A stretch of 64,000 nt of DNA from the NCBI RefSeq assembly GCF_007859305.1, contig NZ_VOHE01000003.1, forward strand, positions 62,001 to 126,000, given 5' to 3'. The translations under genes and the position numbers were made by a program. This DNA is from Luteimonas wenzhouensis (GTDB lineage: Bacteria; Pseudomonadota; Gammaproteobacteria; Xanthomonadales; Xanthomonadaceae). Positions 1 through 8,305 of this stretch are shown in pieces (the stretch's first letter is position 1; each line of letters starts with the position of its first letter). The notes under the pieces are model-generated. The model worked only from the letters and a program-made list of their open reading frames with translations, made no database searches and was not told where the DNA came from.

Positions 1-14
1 CATGCGTCGCGCCT

Positions 15-101
15 TCAGCCGTGCACGCGCCCGCCGGCGCGCGTTGGACCCCTGGCCGCGGCCAGGTCGTCGGCGACGTGGCTGCAGGACGGTCGCGCCA
101 T
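15..101 (-). CDS. Possible 28-codon ORF with a strong ribosome binding site
   Basis: On the minus strand an ATG at 101 is preceded at 7-nt spacing by a near-perfect Shine-Dalgarno sequence (AAGGAGGA, 110-117). The frame runs only 28 codons, starting MARPSCSHVADDL, and stops at 15. Another minus-strand ATG lies at positions 3-1, about 11 nt after this stop, so a second gene may begin at the window edge and be coupled to the short frame. It is divergent from the LysR gene. It could be a leader peptide, a decayed gene start or chance. No homology is recognised. Confidence 0.25.
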   Translation of the reverse strand: MARPSCSHVADDLAAARGPTRAGGRVHG

Positions 102-214
102 CGTGTCTTCCTCCTTCGCGTTGCGGTGTCGCCGGATCCGGCGTCCGCGGCGGCGGCCCGGCCCGGCCGCCGTGCCCCGGCGCGACCACGACAGCCTCGC
201 GTCACGAACCATGT

Positions 215-259
215 GCGACAAATGAAATTTTGGCCGTATCCTATTCCGCGGACGCATAG
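215..259 (+). promoter_or_regulatory. lysR promoter with LysR-type T-N11-A operator
   Basis: A plausible sigma-70 promoter is GCGACA (215-220), 16 bp, TATCCT (237-242). The -10 is overlapped by CTATTCCGCGGACGCATAG (241-259), a perfect CTAT/ATAG inverted repeat with an 11-bp centre, the classical LysR-family T-N11-A layout. Position over the -10 and 19 bp before the GTG start fits autorepression. The promoter call is by eye; the ATTCC-N9-TA core recurs at 1265-1280 and 8044-8059. Confidence 0.5.
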
Positions 260-277
260 CGCCGAGGGGAGCACATC

Positions 278-1240
278 GTGCAGCCGACCACCGCCTGGGC
301 CGCCCTCACGCGCCTGAAGACGCGCCATCTGGCGCTGCTGCTGCACCTGTACGAACAGCGCTCGGTGCTGCGCGCCGCCGAGGCCGCGCACATGACCCAG
401 CCGGCCGCCTCCAAGCTGCTTGCGGAAATGGAGTCGCTGCTGGGAGTGTCCCTGTTCGAGCGCCACGCGCGCGGCGTCGAGCCGACCTGGTACGGCCAGG
501 TGCTGGTGCGGCGGGCGCGCTCGGCGCTGTCGGAGATCGGCCGCGCGCAGGACGAGATCGCCGCGCTGCGCAGCGGCCGCATGGGCCAGGCCGCGATCGG
601 CACCGTGGTCAACCCGGGCACTACCCTGGTGCCGCAGGCGATCGCCGCGGTCAAGCGCGACTTCCCCGACATCCTGGTCCGGGTGGAGATGGACTACAGC
701 CGGCCGCTGGTCGCGCGCCTGCTCGATGGCCAGCTCGACATCGTGGTCGGTCGGATCATGGGCCCGGAGGGGGCGTCGGACCTGGCCTTCGAGCCGCTGG
801 CCGACGAGCCGCACTCGGTGATCGCGCGCGCCGGGCATCCGCTGGCGCAGCGCCCCTCGATCGACCATGCCGACCTGGCGCGCCACGGCTGGATCATGCC
901 TCCGCCGGGCAGCGTGTTGCGCACCCGGCTGGATGCGGTGTTCCTCGAGCGCGGCCTCGAACCGCCGCGGAACATCGTCGAAACCGCCTCGCTGCCGGTG
1001 ATGGTCCACCTGCTGCGACACAGCGACCTGCTCGCCGCGCTGCCGGCGCAGCCGGTCGCGCCGTACCTGGAGACCGGGCAAATGCGCCTGCTGCCGGTCG
1101 AACTGGGCGTGCGCATGGAGTACTTCGGGATCATCCGTCGCCGCGACCAGCTGCTGTCCCCCGGCGCGGAGCGGGTGCTCGAGGCGCTGCGCGCGACCGC
1201 CCGCCGCCTGTACGCCGGCGGGCGGCCGCCCGGCGCCTGA
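278..1240 (+). CDS. LysR-family transcriptional regulator (GbpR-like)
   Basis: A 320-aa LysR-type regulator of normal family length. The winged helix-turn-helix is at about residues 10-70 (LRAAEAAHMTQPAASKLL is the recognition region), followed by a type 2 periplasmic-binding-protein-like effector domain from about 95 to 300. The overall look resembles the GbpR/PcaQ branch, whose members control sugar or aromatic uptake genes. The GTG start at 278 is supported by GAGGGGA at 264-270. It sits immediately upstream of, and co-oriented with, the first TonB-dependent receptor of a polysaccharide utilisation locus. A T-N11-A box overlaps its own promoter and related motifs precede the receptor and the esterase operon, so local control is likely. 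The inducer is unknown; a galactose- or xyloglucan-derived sugar is an inference from context. Confidence 0.85.
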   Translation: MQPTTAWAALTRLKTRHLALLLHLYEQRSVLRAAEAAHMTQPAASKLLAEMESLLGVSLFERHARGVEPTWYGQVLVRRARSALSEIGRAQDEIAALRSGRMGQAAIGTVVNPGTTLVPQAIAAVKRDFPDILVRVEMDYSRPLVARLLDGQLDIVVGRIMGPEGASDLAFEPLADEPHSVIARAGHPLAQRPSIDHADLARHGWIMPPPGSVLRTRLDAVFLERGLEPPRNIVETASLPVMVHLLRHSDLLAALPAQPVAPYLETGQMRLLPVELGVRMEYFGIIRRRDQLLSPGAERVLEALRATARRLYAGGRPPGA

Positions 1241-1262
1241 GCGGGGGCCGGCGAACCGGAAG

Positions 1263-1330
1263 CTATTCCGGAAGCATCTACCTGCACCCCGAAAAATCAT
1301 TGGTCGCTCATGGGGACGCGTGCCTAGTCT
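1263..1330 (+). promoter_or_regulatory. Promoter of first TonB receptor with LysR-type site near -65
   Basis: TTGGTC (1300-1305) and TAGTCT (1325-1330, 19-bp spacer) or CCTAGT (1323-1328, 17-bp spacer) form a candidate sigma-70 promoter. CTATTCCGGAAGCATCTA at 1263-1280 shares CTATTCCG with the lysR operator and the ATTCC-N9-TA core. It is centred about 65 bp upstream of the expected start of transcription, the usual position of the LysR activator recognition site. CCGGAAGC also occurs twice (1256-1263 and 1268-1275). Function is inferred. Confidence 0.45.
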
Positions 1331-1340
1331 CGCCGCAGGC

Positions 1341-1364
1341 AGCGCTGTCGAGCGCTGTCACACG
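1341..1364 (+). promoter_or_regulatory. Tandem AGCGCTGTC repeat, candidate repressor site
   Basis: AGCGCTGTC occurs twice in direct orientation at 10-bp period (1341-1349 and 1351-1359), just downstream of the predicted -10. AGCGCT is the palindromic core of LacI-family operators including the xyl-box. The second copy continues into CACACG; the complement of 1352-1364 (CGTGTGACAGCGC) is found exactly at 17658-17670 before the MFS gene. Placement suggests a repressor or roadblock site. This is inference from sequence similarity only. Confidence 0.3.
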
Positions 1365-1441
1365 CAGCCGTGCCCGCGTGGTGGGACACGCGGGCCATTG
1401 CGCTGTGCACCGCCTGTCATGTGCCCGTGGGAGGGACCGCC

Positions 1442-4384
1442 ATGCCAATGCTCCGCCAGCGCCCGTATGCCGGGAAGGGCGCAACCGACCCGTTCGTCCG
1501 ACTGCGCCGCCGCGCCCTCGCGCTGGGCGTCGCCGCCATGCTCGCCGCCACCGCCCAGGCCCAGGACGCCGGGGCGCCGGCGGATCCCGTCGAACTCGAC
1601 AAGGTAGTCGTGAGCGGCATCCGCGGTTCGGTCTTCCGCGCCCAGGACATCAAGCGCGAGGCCGACACCTTCGTCGATTCGGTCACCGCGCTCGATATCG
1701 GCGCGCTGCCCGACCGCAGCGTGACCGAAACGCTCTCGCGGATCCCCGGCGTGACCATCGACCGCTTCCTGTCGGTGGGCGACCCGGAGCACTTCTCCGC
1801 CGAGGGCAGCGGCGTGGCCGTGCGCGGCCTCACCCAGGTGCGCTCCGAGCTCAACGGCCGCGACAGCTTCTCGGCCTCGGGCGGGCGCGCGCTGAGCTTC
1901 CAGGACGTGCCGTCGGAACTGATGGCCGGCGTGGACGTGTACAAGAACCAGAAGGCGGACATGATCGAGGGCGGCCTCGGCGGCACGGTGGACCTGCGCA
2001 CCTTCATGCCGCTGGACTTCGACGGCAGCCGCTTCGGCCTGTCCTTCAGCGTCAACCGCGGTGACTTCGCCGAGCGCGTGAAGCCCTCGGCCTCGATGCT
2101 CTTCAGCAACCGCTGGGACACCGACCACGGCGAGTTCGGGATCCTGGTGGACGTGGCCCACTCCGAGCTGGCCACGCGCACCGACGGCCTGTTCGTGCGG
2201 CCGTTCTTCGACAACGCCAACAGCGACCTCGACGGGGACGGCGGCGCGGACCCGGTCTGGCTGCCGCGCGGCGCCGACTGGCGCACGCTCGAGTACGAGC
2301 GCGAGCGCCAGGGCGCCTACGTCGCGCTGCAGTGGCGGCCGAACGAGCGCCTGGACCTGTCGGCCACCGCGTTCCAGAGCCGCTACAACGAGCTGTGGTT
2401 CGAGGACGCGATCTTCGTCCAGAACGACCCGCGCCTGGTCGCGCTCGACGCCAGCCAGCCCTACCGCCTGGACGGCAGCGTGTTCGTGTCCGGGCGCCTG
2501 CGCGCCGACGGCGACATCCCGATGGGCACCGACATCCGCGCCTCGCACCGGCGCTCGCGCACCAGCGACTATTCGTTCTCCGCGAAGTGGCGCATGAGCG
2601 ACCGCACCGAACTGTCCACCGACCTGCAGTTCATCAAGGCCACCACGCGCGCGCTGGATTCGACCGTGGCCCTGGGCCTGAACGTGCCGTGGATCGACGT
2701 CGACCTGGGCGGCGGCGTGCCTGCGATCGGGGTCGACCGCGACTTCGTCGCCGACCCGGCCAGCTACTACTGGGCGTTCACCATGGACCACCGCGACGAC
2801 AACGAGGCCGAGGAAGTGGCCTGGCGCGCCGACCTGCGCCACAGCTTCGAGCGCGGCGCGATCGAGGCGGTGAAGTTCGGCGTGCGCGTCACCGACCGCG
2901 ACGCCGACAACATCGACACCGGCTACGACTGGCAGCCGGTGATCCAGCCGTGGATGCAGTGGTGGGCGCTGCCCGGCGACCAGCCGCTGCCCGGCCTCGA
3001 CCTCGGCCCCGGCGCGACCCTGGACCTGGTGAACCTGGCCACGTTCCCGGACTTCTACCGCGGCGACGCGAACATCCCCGGCGCCTTCCTCGCCCCGCGC
3101 CTGGCCACCGCGCTGGGCTTCCCCGGCAGCTACCAGGCGATCCACGCCGCGGCCGATCCGTACTACCTGTGCTGCTACGCCGGCACCTACGCGCCGCGCG
3201 ACACCAGCGACCCGCAGTGGGGCAACGTCCAGCGCGAGCGCACCTACGCCGCCTACGCCATGCTCGAGTTCGGATTCGAACAGGCGCCGGTCTCCGGCAA
3301 CGTCGGCGTGCGCGTGGTCCGCACCGAGAACAGCGCCGACGGCTACCTGGTGTATCCGTCCGAGGCCTACGCCCCGTACCTGGGCAACGGCGAGTCGGAC
3401 CCGGTCCACGCCAGCAACAGCTACACCGACGTGCTGCCGAGCGTGAACGTGAAGTGGGAGCCGCTGCAGGACGTGGTGGTGCGCTTCGCCGCGTCGCGGG
3501 CGATCGCGCGCCCGTCGTTCAACGAGCTGCAGGCCTTCCAGATCCTCTCCGTCGCGCCCCGCGACGGCGTGACCGTGCCCGACGACGGCAGCACGCTCCC
3601 GCTCGAGGACATCGAACTGTCCTCGGACACCTACGGCAATCCCTACCTCACGCCGATGAAGGCCGACCAGTTCGACCTCTCGCTGGAGTGGTACTTCGCC
3701 CCGGACCGCGGCGGCATGGCGTGGATCAACGTCTTCCGCAAGGACGTGCGCGACTACTTCCGCCGCCAGAGCCTGCTCGAGCCCTATCGTGGCGCCGACG
3801 GCAACACCTACCAGTACCTGGTCACCCGGCCGGTGAACGTGGGCAGCGCGCGCATCCAGGGCGCCGAGGTCGGCTGGAACCAGTTCTTCGACTTCCTGCC
3901 CGCGCCGTTCGATGGCCTCGGCATGTCGGCCAATTACACCTACATCGACAGCTCGACCCGGATCCCGGACGACCCGTCGGTGCTGCCGATCGACACCGAC
4001 GGCGCCCTCCTGGGCGACCTGCCCGCGGACGGCCTGTCGAAGAACGCCTACAACGTGGCCCTGTTCTACGAGAAGGGTCCGTGGCAGGTCCGCTTCGCCT
4101 ACAACTGGCGCAGCCAGTACCTGCTGTCGGTGGGCGCGAACGGCTACAACGGCGAGGACGGCGGGGTGGCGTGGAAGCTGCCGGTGTACAGCGACGCCTT
4201 CGGCCAGCTCGACGGCTCGATCTTCTACCGCGTCTCCGACCACGTGCAGATCGGCCTCGAAATGAACAACCTGAACAACGCCGAGCAGCGCACGATCATG
4301 CAGCAGGGGGTCGCCGGCAGCCGGGTGACGTCCTGGTACGTGAACGACCGCCGTTACGCCGCGACCTTGCGCCTGAGCTTCTGA
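1442..4384 (+). CDS. TonB-dependent receptor (Xanthomonas/Caulobacter type), first of pair
   Basis: A 980-aa outer-membrane TonB-dependent transporter. ATG 1442 was chosen because it follows GGGAGGGA (about 1429-1436) and gives a good signal peptide (LRRRALALGVAAMLAATAQA, cleavage before QDAG). A TonB-box-like segment (ELDKVVVSGIRGS) is followed by the plug (about residues 50-190, with GALPDRSVTETLSRIPGV and the LNGR...VPSELMAGVDVYK motifs of the large carbohydrate-type receptors), then a beta-barrel ending in the C-terminal aromatic LRLSF. Lone promoter upstream and a 396-bp gap downstream suggest its own transcript. Neighbouring fucosidase, xylosidase, galactosidase and esterase genes point to xyloglucan oligosaccharides as substrate; that is contextual. 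Confidence 0.88.
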   Translation: MPMLRQRPYAGKGATDPFVRLRRRALALGVAAMLAATAQAQDAGAPADPVELDKVVVSGIRGSVFRAQDIKREADTFVDSVTALDIGALPDRSVTETLSRIPGVTIDRFLSVGDPEHFSAEGSGVAVRGLTQVRSELNGRDSFSASGGRALSFQDVPSELMAGVDVYKNQKADMIEGGLGGTVDLRTFMPLDFDGSRFGLSFSVNRGDFAERVKPSASMLFSNRWDTDHGEFGILVDVAHSELATRTDGLFVRPFFDNANSDLDGDGGADPVWLPRGADWRTLEYERERQGAYVALQWRPNERLDLSATAFQSRYNELWFEDAIFVQNDPRLVALDASQPYRLDGSVFVSGRLRADGDIPMGTDIRASHRRSRTSDYSFSAKWRMSDRTELSTDLQFIKATTRALDSTVALGLNVPWIDVDLGGGVPAIGVDRDFVADPASYYWAFTMDHRDDNEAEEVAWRADLRHSFERGAIEAVKFGVRVTDRDADNIDTGYDWQPVIQPWMQWWALPGDQPLPGLDLGPGATLDLVNLATFPDFYRGDANIPGAFLAPRLATALGFPGSYQAIHAAADPYYLCCYAGTYAPRDTSDPQWGNVQRERTYAAYAMLEFGFEQAPVSGNVGVRVVRTENSADGYLVYPSEAYAPYLGNGESDPVHASNSYTDVLPSVNVKWEPLQDVVVRFAASRAIARPSFNELQAFQILSVAPRDGVTVPDDGSTLPLEDIELSSDTYGNPYLTPMKADQFDLSLEWYFAPDRGGMAWINVFRKDVRDYFRRQSLLEPYRGADGNTYQYLVTRPVNVGSARIQGAEVGWNQFFDFLPAPFDGLGMSANYTYIDSSTRIPDDPSVLPIDTDGALLGDLPADGLSKNAYNVALFYEKGPWQVRFAYNWRSQYLLSVGANGYNGEDGGVAWKLPVYSDAFGQLDGSIFYRVSDHVQIGLEMNNLNNAEQRTIMQQGVAGSRVTSWYVNDRRYAATLRLSF

Positions 4385-4521
4385 CCGGGCCGGCGCGCCC
4401 CGCTGCCCGCCCTCCCGGGTGGCGGGGCAGGCCCTGGACTTTCGCCGCACCGGCCCGGACGTGGCGACCGTAACGTCTGCAAGTGTTTGCCGCGCCTTGG
4501 AAAATCCTGTTCGCCGGCGGT

Positions 4522-4551
4522 TTGACGGGCGGAAAAGGCTAGCGCTAACAT
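4522..4551 (+). promoter_or_regulatory. Promoter with xyl-box-like LacI operator over the -10
   Basis: TTGACG (4522-4527), 18 bp, TAACAT (4546-4551) is a good sigma-70 promoter. GGCTAGCGCTAACA (4537-4550) matches the Xanthomonas xyl-box consensus TGGTAGCGCTAACA at 12 of 14 positions and overlaps the -10, ideal for repression. The xyl-box is the published operator of the LacI-family repressor XylR in Xanthomonas xylan regulons. XylR itself is not in this window. The rest of the 4385-4780 gap is a 230-bp leader with no other recognisable element. Confidence 0.6.
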
Positions 4552-4780
4552 CGGGCCGCGCGGCGCCTGTCGCCGTACCAGGGAGAGAAGGGGGACAGCC
4601 GGGGCGTCCGGCGCATCCAGCGGTATTTCTGCGCGCGGCGCCGGCACGGCGGCGTCGTTTTTTCGCGCAGCGGTTCGCAGCGTTCCGGACCCGATGGCCG
4701 ATGTAGCCGCCGGGCCGGGCCGGTATCCGTGCCACACACAACTCGACCACGATCGCACGCAATCCTCGGGAGGGAGATCC

Positions 4781-7700
4781 ATGCGAGCACACCACACATG
4801 CCGGCAGGCAACACGCCCGTCTGGTATCGACACCCTGCGCACGTTCCGCCGCAGCGCCATGGCGCTGGGGGTGGCCGCCCTTCTTTCCGGGCCGGCCCTC
4901 GCGCAGACCGCGGGCGGCGACGCCCCGCAGGGCTCCGACCCGGCCGTGGAACTGGACTCGGTCATCGTCACCGGCATCCGCGGCAGCGTCATGCGTGCGC
5001 AGGAGATCAAGCAGGAGGCGAACCAGATCATCGACTCGGTCACCGCCGAGGACATCGGCGCGCTGCCCGACCGCAGCGTCACCGAGACGCTCAAGCGCAT
5101 CTCCGGCGTCACGGTCACCGGCTTCGCGGCGCGCGACGATACCGACCACTTCTCGGCGGAAGGCTCCGGCGTGATGATCCGCGGCCTGACCTTCGTGCGC
5201 GGCGAGCTCAATGGGCGCGACGTGTTCAGCGCGAACGGCGGCCGTGGGCTGAGCTTCGAGGAGGTCCCGTCCGAGCTGATGGCCGGCGTGGACGTGTACA
5301 AGAACCCCTCGGCCGAGATCATCGAAGGAGGCCTCGGCGGCACCGTCAACCTGCGCACCCGCATGCCGTTCGACGAGCCCGGCCGCAAGATCGCGGCCAG
5401 CGTCGATTACAACCGCGGCGACAAGGCGAAGGATGGCCGCCCCTCGGCCTCGTTCCTGTTCAGCGACCGCTGGCAGACCGGCGCCGGCGAGATGGGCTTC
5501 CTCGCCAACCTCTCGTACTCGGAGCTGGCGACCCAGTCCGACGGCATCCAGATCCAGCCGTTCTCGCGTCGCGGCCGCACGCCGGCCGAGCAGCCCGAGG
5601 GCCTGCCCGACGGCGTGGGCTGGGTCTACGACTGGGAGCAGGAGACCTGGGTGTCCGCGGACAGCCAGCGCGACCTGCTGCTCGAGGGCAGCGGGCGCGA
5701 CCACGTGTTCGTGCCCGGTGGCGTGAACTGGCGCCGCACCGACTTCGACCGCAAGCGCAAGGGCGGCGCGCTCGCGTTCCAGTGGCGCCCGAGCGACGAC
5801 ACCGAGATCTACGCCCAGGTGGTCACCGCCAAGTACGACCTGGCCTGGCGCGAGCATTTCATGGAGTACACCGGCGCCGGCGAGGCGAACGACACCTCCA
5901 ACTGGAACGGGGACCCGAACTACTACGACCAGTCGTGGGACGGCGGCGACGGCCTGGCCGACCGCACCAACCGCATCATCCCGATGCCGGGCACGACGTT
6001 CGACTACGACCAGAACGGCCGCTTCATCCGCGGCGCCATCCGCCTCGGCGGCTGGCGCGGGAGCCCGGACGACGAGACCCCGTCGATGTACAAGGGCCCG
6101 GGCATCCAGTTCGCCGTCGGCAACCGCTACAACGTCCAGCACTCGCAGACCACCGACTGGTCGGCGGGCTTCAAGCATTTCTTCTCCGACAACTTCCTGA
6201 TGCGGGCGGACTTCCAGTACGTGAAGGCCACCAGCGACAACGTCGACTTCGCGGTCCACACCTCCACCCTGCTCGAAGGCATCTTCCTCGACCTGTCGGG
6301 CAAGTACCCGTCGGTCACCCTCGACAACCCGGAGCGCGCGCTGCAGCAGGACACCTACTTCTGGCGTTCGGCGATGGACCACATCGCCGACAACGTCGGC
6401 CACGAGCGTGCCGGGCGCGTGGACTTCGAGTACAACTTCAACGACAGCGACTGGTTGCGCCTGGTGAGGTTCGGCGCGCGCATCGCCGACCGCGAGTACA
6501 CCAGCCAGTGGACGACCTGGAACTGGCGTGCGATCAGCGACGACTGGAACCGGATCGAGAACCCGGACCCGAACCGTCCGCCGGTGGCCTGGATCGACCA
6601 GTTCTATCCGGCCCAGAGCCAGCTGTACACGCTGACCGACTTCTTCCGCGGCAAGGCCAACCTGCCGACCCAGTTCTGGACCGCGCAGGACAGCTTCGTC
6701 GACATCGCCCAGGTCAACGCCACCCTGGCCACGATCCCCGGCGCGCAGTGGACGCCGATCACCTTCACGCCGGACGCGATCAACCAGCAGCGCGAACGCA
6801 CCCAGGCGGCCTACGGCGTGCTGTACTTCGGCAACGACGAGCTTCGCTTCCCGGTGGACGGCAACGTCGGCGTGCGCGCGGTCAAGACCTCGGTCAAGGC
6901 CCAGGGCGGCGGCCTGATGCCGGACATGCGCGGCCAGTTCGTCGAGTCGGTGATCCCGGAGCTGGAGGACATGTTCTACGGCCAGGCCTTCACCAGCCAG
7001 GTCAACAGCTCCTACACCGACATCCTGCCCAGCCTCAACCTGAGGGTGCGCTTCGACGGTGGCCTGCAGTGGCGCTTCGGCGCGTCCAAGGCGATCGCGC
7101 GGCCGGAGTTCCGGCTGATGCAGAACTGGATCACCCTCGGCGCCAGCGCCGCCGGCTGCGCCCAGGCGCTCAGGGACGGCCTGCGCACCGAGCTGTGCGG
7201 TCCCGACGACCTGGCCTACAACGGCAGCGGCGGCAATCCCGCGCTCAAGCCGATGAGGGCGAACCAGTTCGACACCGCCCTGGAGTGGTACTTCGCCCAG
7301 GACGGCCACGTCTACACCACGCTGTTCTACAAGGACGTGGAGGGCTACTTCGCCACCTCCGTCGCCGACGAGCTCATCGACGGACGCGTGTACACGATGA
7401 CCCGCACGCGGAACCTGGACGAAGGCAAGATCCGCGGCTTCGAGGTGGGATACTCGCAGTTCTTCAACTTCCTGCCCGGCTTCGGCATCCAGGCCAACTA
7501 CACCTTCGTCGACAGCTCGGGCGGCACCAACGTCGACATCGGCATCCCCGACGGCAGCCAGCCGACCGAGGTGCCGCTGGACCTGCCGCTGGAAGGCCTG
7601 TCGCGCCGCAGCTACAACCTGATCGCGATCTACGAGCGGGGCAAGGTCTCGACCCGCCTGGCCTACAACTGGCGTTCGCGCTACCTGCTGACCTCCAGCG

Positions 7701-7951
7701 ACGTGATGCCGGCGATGCGCCAGCCGGTGTGGAACGACGACTACGGCCAGCTGGACGGCTCGTTCTTCTACAACATCAACGACAACATCCAGATCGGCCT
7801 GCAGGCCAACAACCTCACCAACAGCATCACCAAGCTGCTGATGGGTCCGCGCGGCTACCGTCGGGACGGCTTCATCGACGAGACGCTGTACAACCGCGCG
7901 TGGTTCGAGAACGACCGCCGCTACTCGCTGGTGCTGCGCGCCAGCTGGTAA
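4781..7951 (+). CDS. TonB-dependent receptor (Xanthomonas/Caulobacter type), second of pair
   Basis: A 1056-aa TonB-dependent outer-membrane receptor, paralogous to the one just upstream. ATG 4781 follows GGGAGGGAG and yields a signal peptide (FRRSAMALGVAALLSGPALA, cleavage before QTAG). The TonB-box-like stretch ELDSVIVTGIRGS and the plug motifs GALPDRSVTETLKRISGV and VPSELMAGVDVYK match the upstream paralogue; the barrel is longer, mainly in loop regions, and ends in RASW. Transcription should begin at the xyl-box-controlled promoter at 4522-4551 and end at the hairpin at 7969. The two receptors diverge strongly in the barrel, so they probably recognise different oligosaccharides rather than being a redundant recent duplicate. 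Confidence 0.88.
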   Translation: MRAHHTCRQATRPSGIDTLRTFRRSAMALGVAALLSGPALAQTAGGDAPQGSDPAVELDSVIVTGIRGSVMRAQEIKQEANQIIDSVTAEDIGALPDRSVTETLKRISGVTVTGFAARDDTDHFSAEGSGVMIRGLTFVRGELNGRDVFSANGGRGLSFEEVPSELMAGVDVYKNPSAEIIEGGLGGTVNLRTRMPFDEPGRKIAASVDYNRGDKAKDGRPSASFLFSDRWQTGAGEMGFLANLSYSELATQSDGIQIQPFSRRGRTPAEQPEGLPDGVGWVYDWEQETWVSADSQRDLLLEGSGRDHVFVPGGVNWRRTDFDRKRKGGALAFQWRPSDDTEIYAQVVTAKYDLAWREHFMEYTGAGEANDTSNWNGDPNYYDQSWDGGDGLADRTNRIIPMPGTTFDYDQNGRFIRGAIRLGGWRGSPDDETPSMYKGPGIQFAVGNRYNVQHSQTTDWSAGFKHFFSDNFLMRADFQYVKATSDNVDFAVHTSTLLEGIFLDLSGKYPSVTLDNPERALQQDTYFWRSAMDHIADNVGHERAGRVDFEYNFNDSDWLRLVRFGARIADREYTSQWTTWNWRAISDDWNRIENPDPNRPPVAWIDQFYPAQSQLYTLTDFFRGKANLPTQFWTAQDSFVDIAQVNATLATIPGAQWTPITFTPDAINQQRERTQAAYGVLYFGNDELRFPVDGNVGVRAVKTSVKAQGGGLMPDMRGQFVESVIPELEDMFYGQAFTSQVNSSYTDILPSLNLRVRFDGGLQWRFGASKAIARPEFRLMQNWITLGASAAGCAQALRDGLRTELCGPDDLAYNGSGGNPALKPMRANQFDTALEWYFAQDGHVYTTLFYKDVEGYFATSVADELIDGRVYTMTRTRNLDEGKIRGFEVGYSQFFNFLPGFGIQANYTFVDSSGGTNVDIGIPDGSQPTEVPLDLPLEGLSRRSYNLIAIYERGKVSTRLAYNWRSRYLLTSSDVMPAMRQPVWNDDYGQLDGSFFYNINDNIQIGLQANNLTNSITKLLMGPRGYRRDGFIDETLYNRAWFENDRRYSLVLRASW

Positions 7952-7968
7952 CCGGCCGCGACCGGGAA

Positions 7969-8000
7969 GGCCGCGCGGTTCGCCGCGCGGCCTTCTACTT
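7969..8000 (+). terminator. Intrinsic terminator after second TonB receptor
   Basis: A perfect 10-bp stem (GGCCGCGCGG / CCGCGCGGCC, 7969-7978 and 7983-7992) with a TTCG tetraloop is followed by a pyrimidine-rich tail (TTCTACTTT). It begins 17 bp after the receptor stop codon. Confidence 0.75.
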
Positions 8001-8041
8001 TGCGCCGTGGCAACGCATGGCGCGCCGCTTCGTGCGTCGCA

Positions 8042-8108
8042 GCATTCCCCGCCGATATATCCGGCGACGATTTCTTCATTGGTCCGGCATGACGCCGCTG
8101 CCTATCCT
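8042..8108 (+). promoter_or_regulatory. Promoter of esterase/glycosidase operon with LysR-type site
   Basis: TTGGTC (8079-8084), 18 bp, TATCCT (8103-8108) is a candidate promoter that shares CATTGGTC-N3-CATG and a downstream GCCTA with the first receptor promoter. GCATTCCCCGCCGATATAT at 8042-8060 repeats the ATTCC-N9-TA core of the lysR operator and is centred about 64 bp before the expected start. The remainder of the 7952-8305 gap is a long untranslated leader of about 190 nt with nothing else recognised. Confidence 0.4.
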
Positions 8109-8305
8109 GCGTTGGCGACCCGCCGGGGCGTGGCCCCGGGCGTTTCCGGTGGCGGCGGCGATGCGGCGCGCCCGGGTCCGGATCGTGCCGCATCGGTGAC
8201 GGCGGGGAAGGCGGACGGCATCATCCGGCAGGCGACCGGCGATCCCCGCCGGCCGGTCGCGCCTGGCCCGACCGACGGCAGGGACCCCTGGCACGGAGAT
8301 CCTCG

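Noticed and set aside
1358-7309. A nearly 2000-codon open frame antisense to the two TonB receptors
   Set aside because: It mirrors the codon pattern of the receptors on the other strand, is Val/Ala/Arg/His-rich low-complexity sequence without domains, and spans an intergenic region; an artefact of high GC content.
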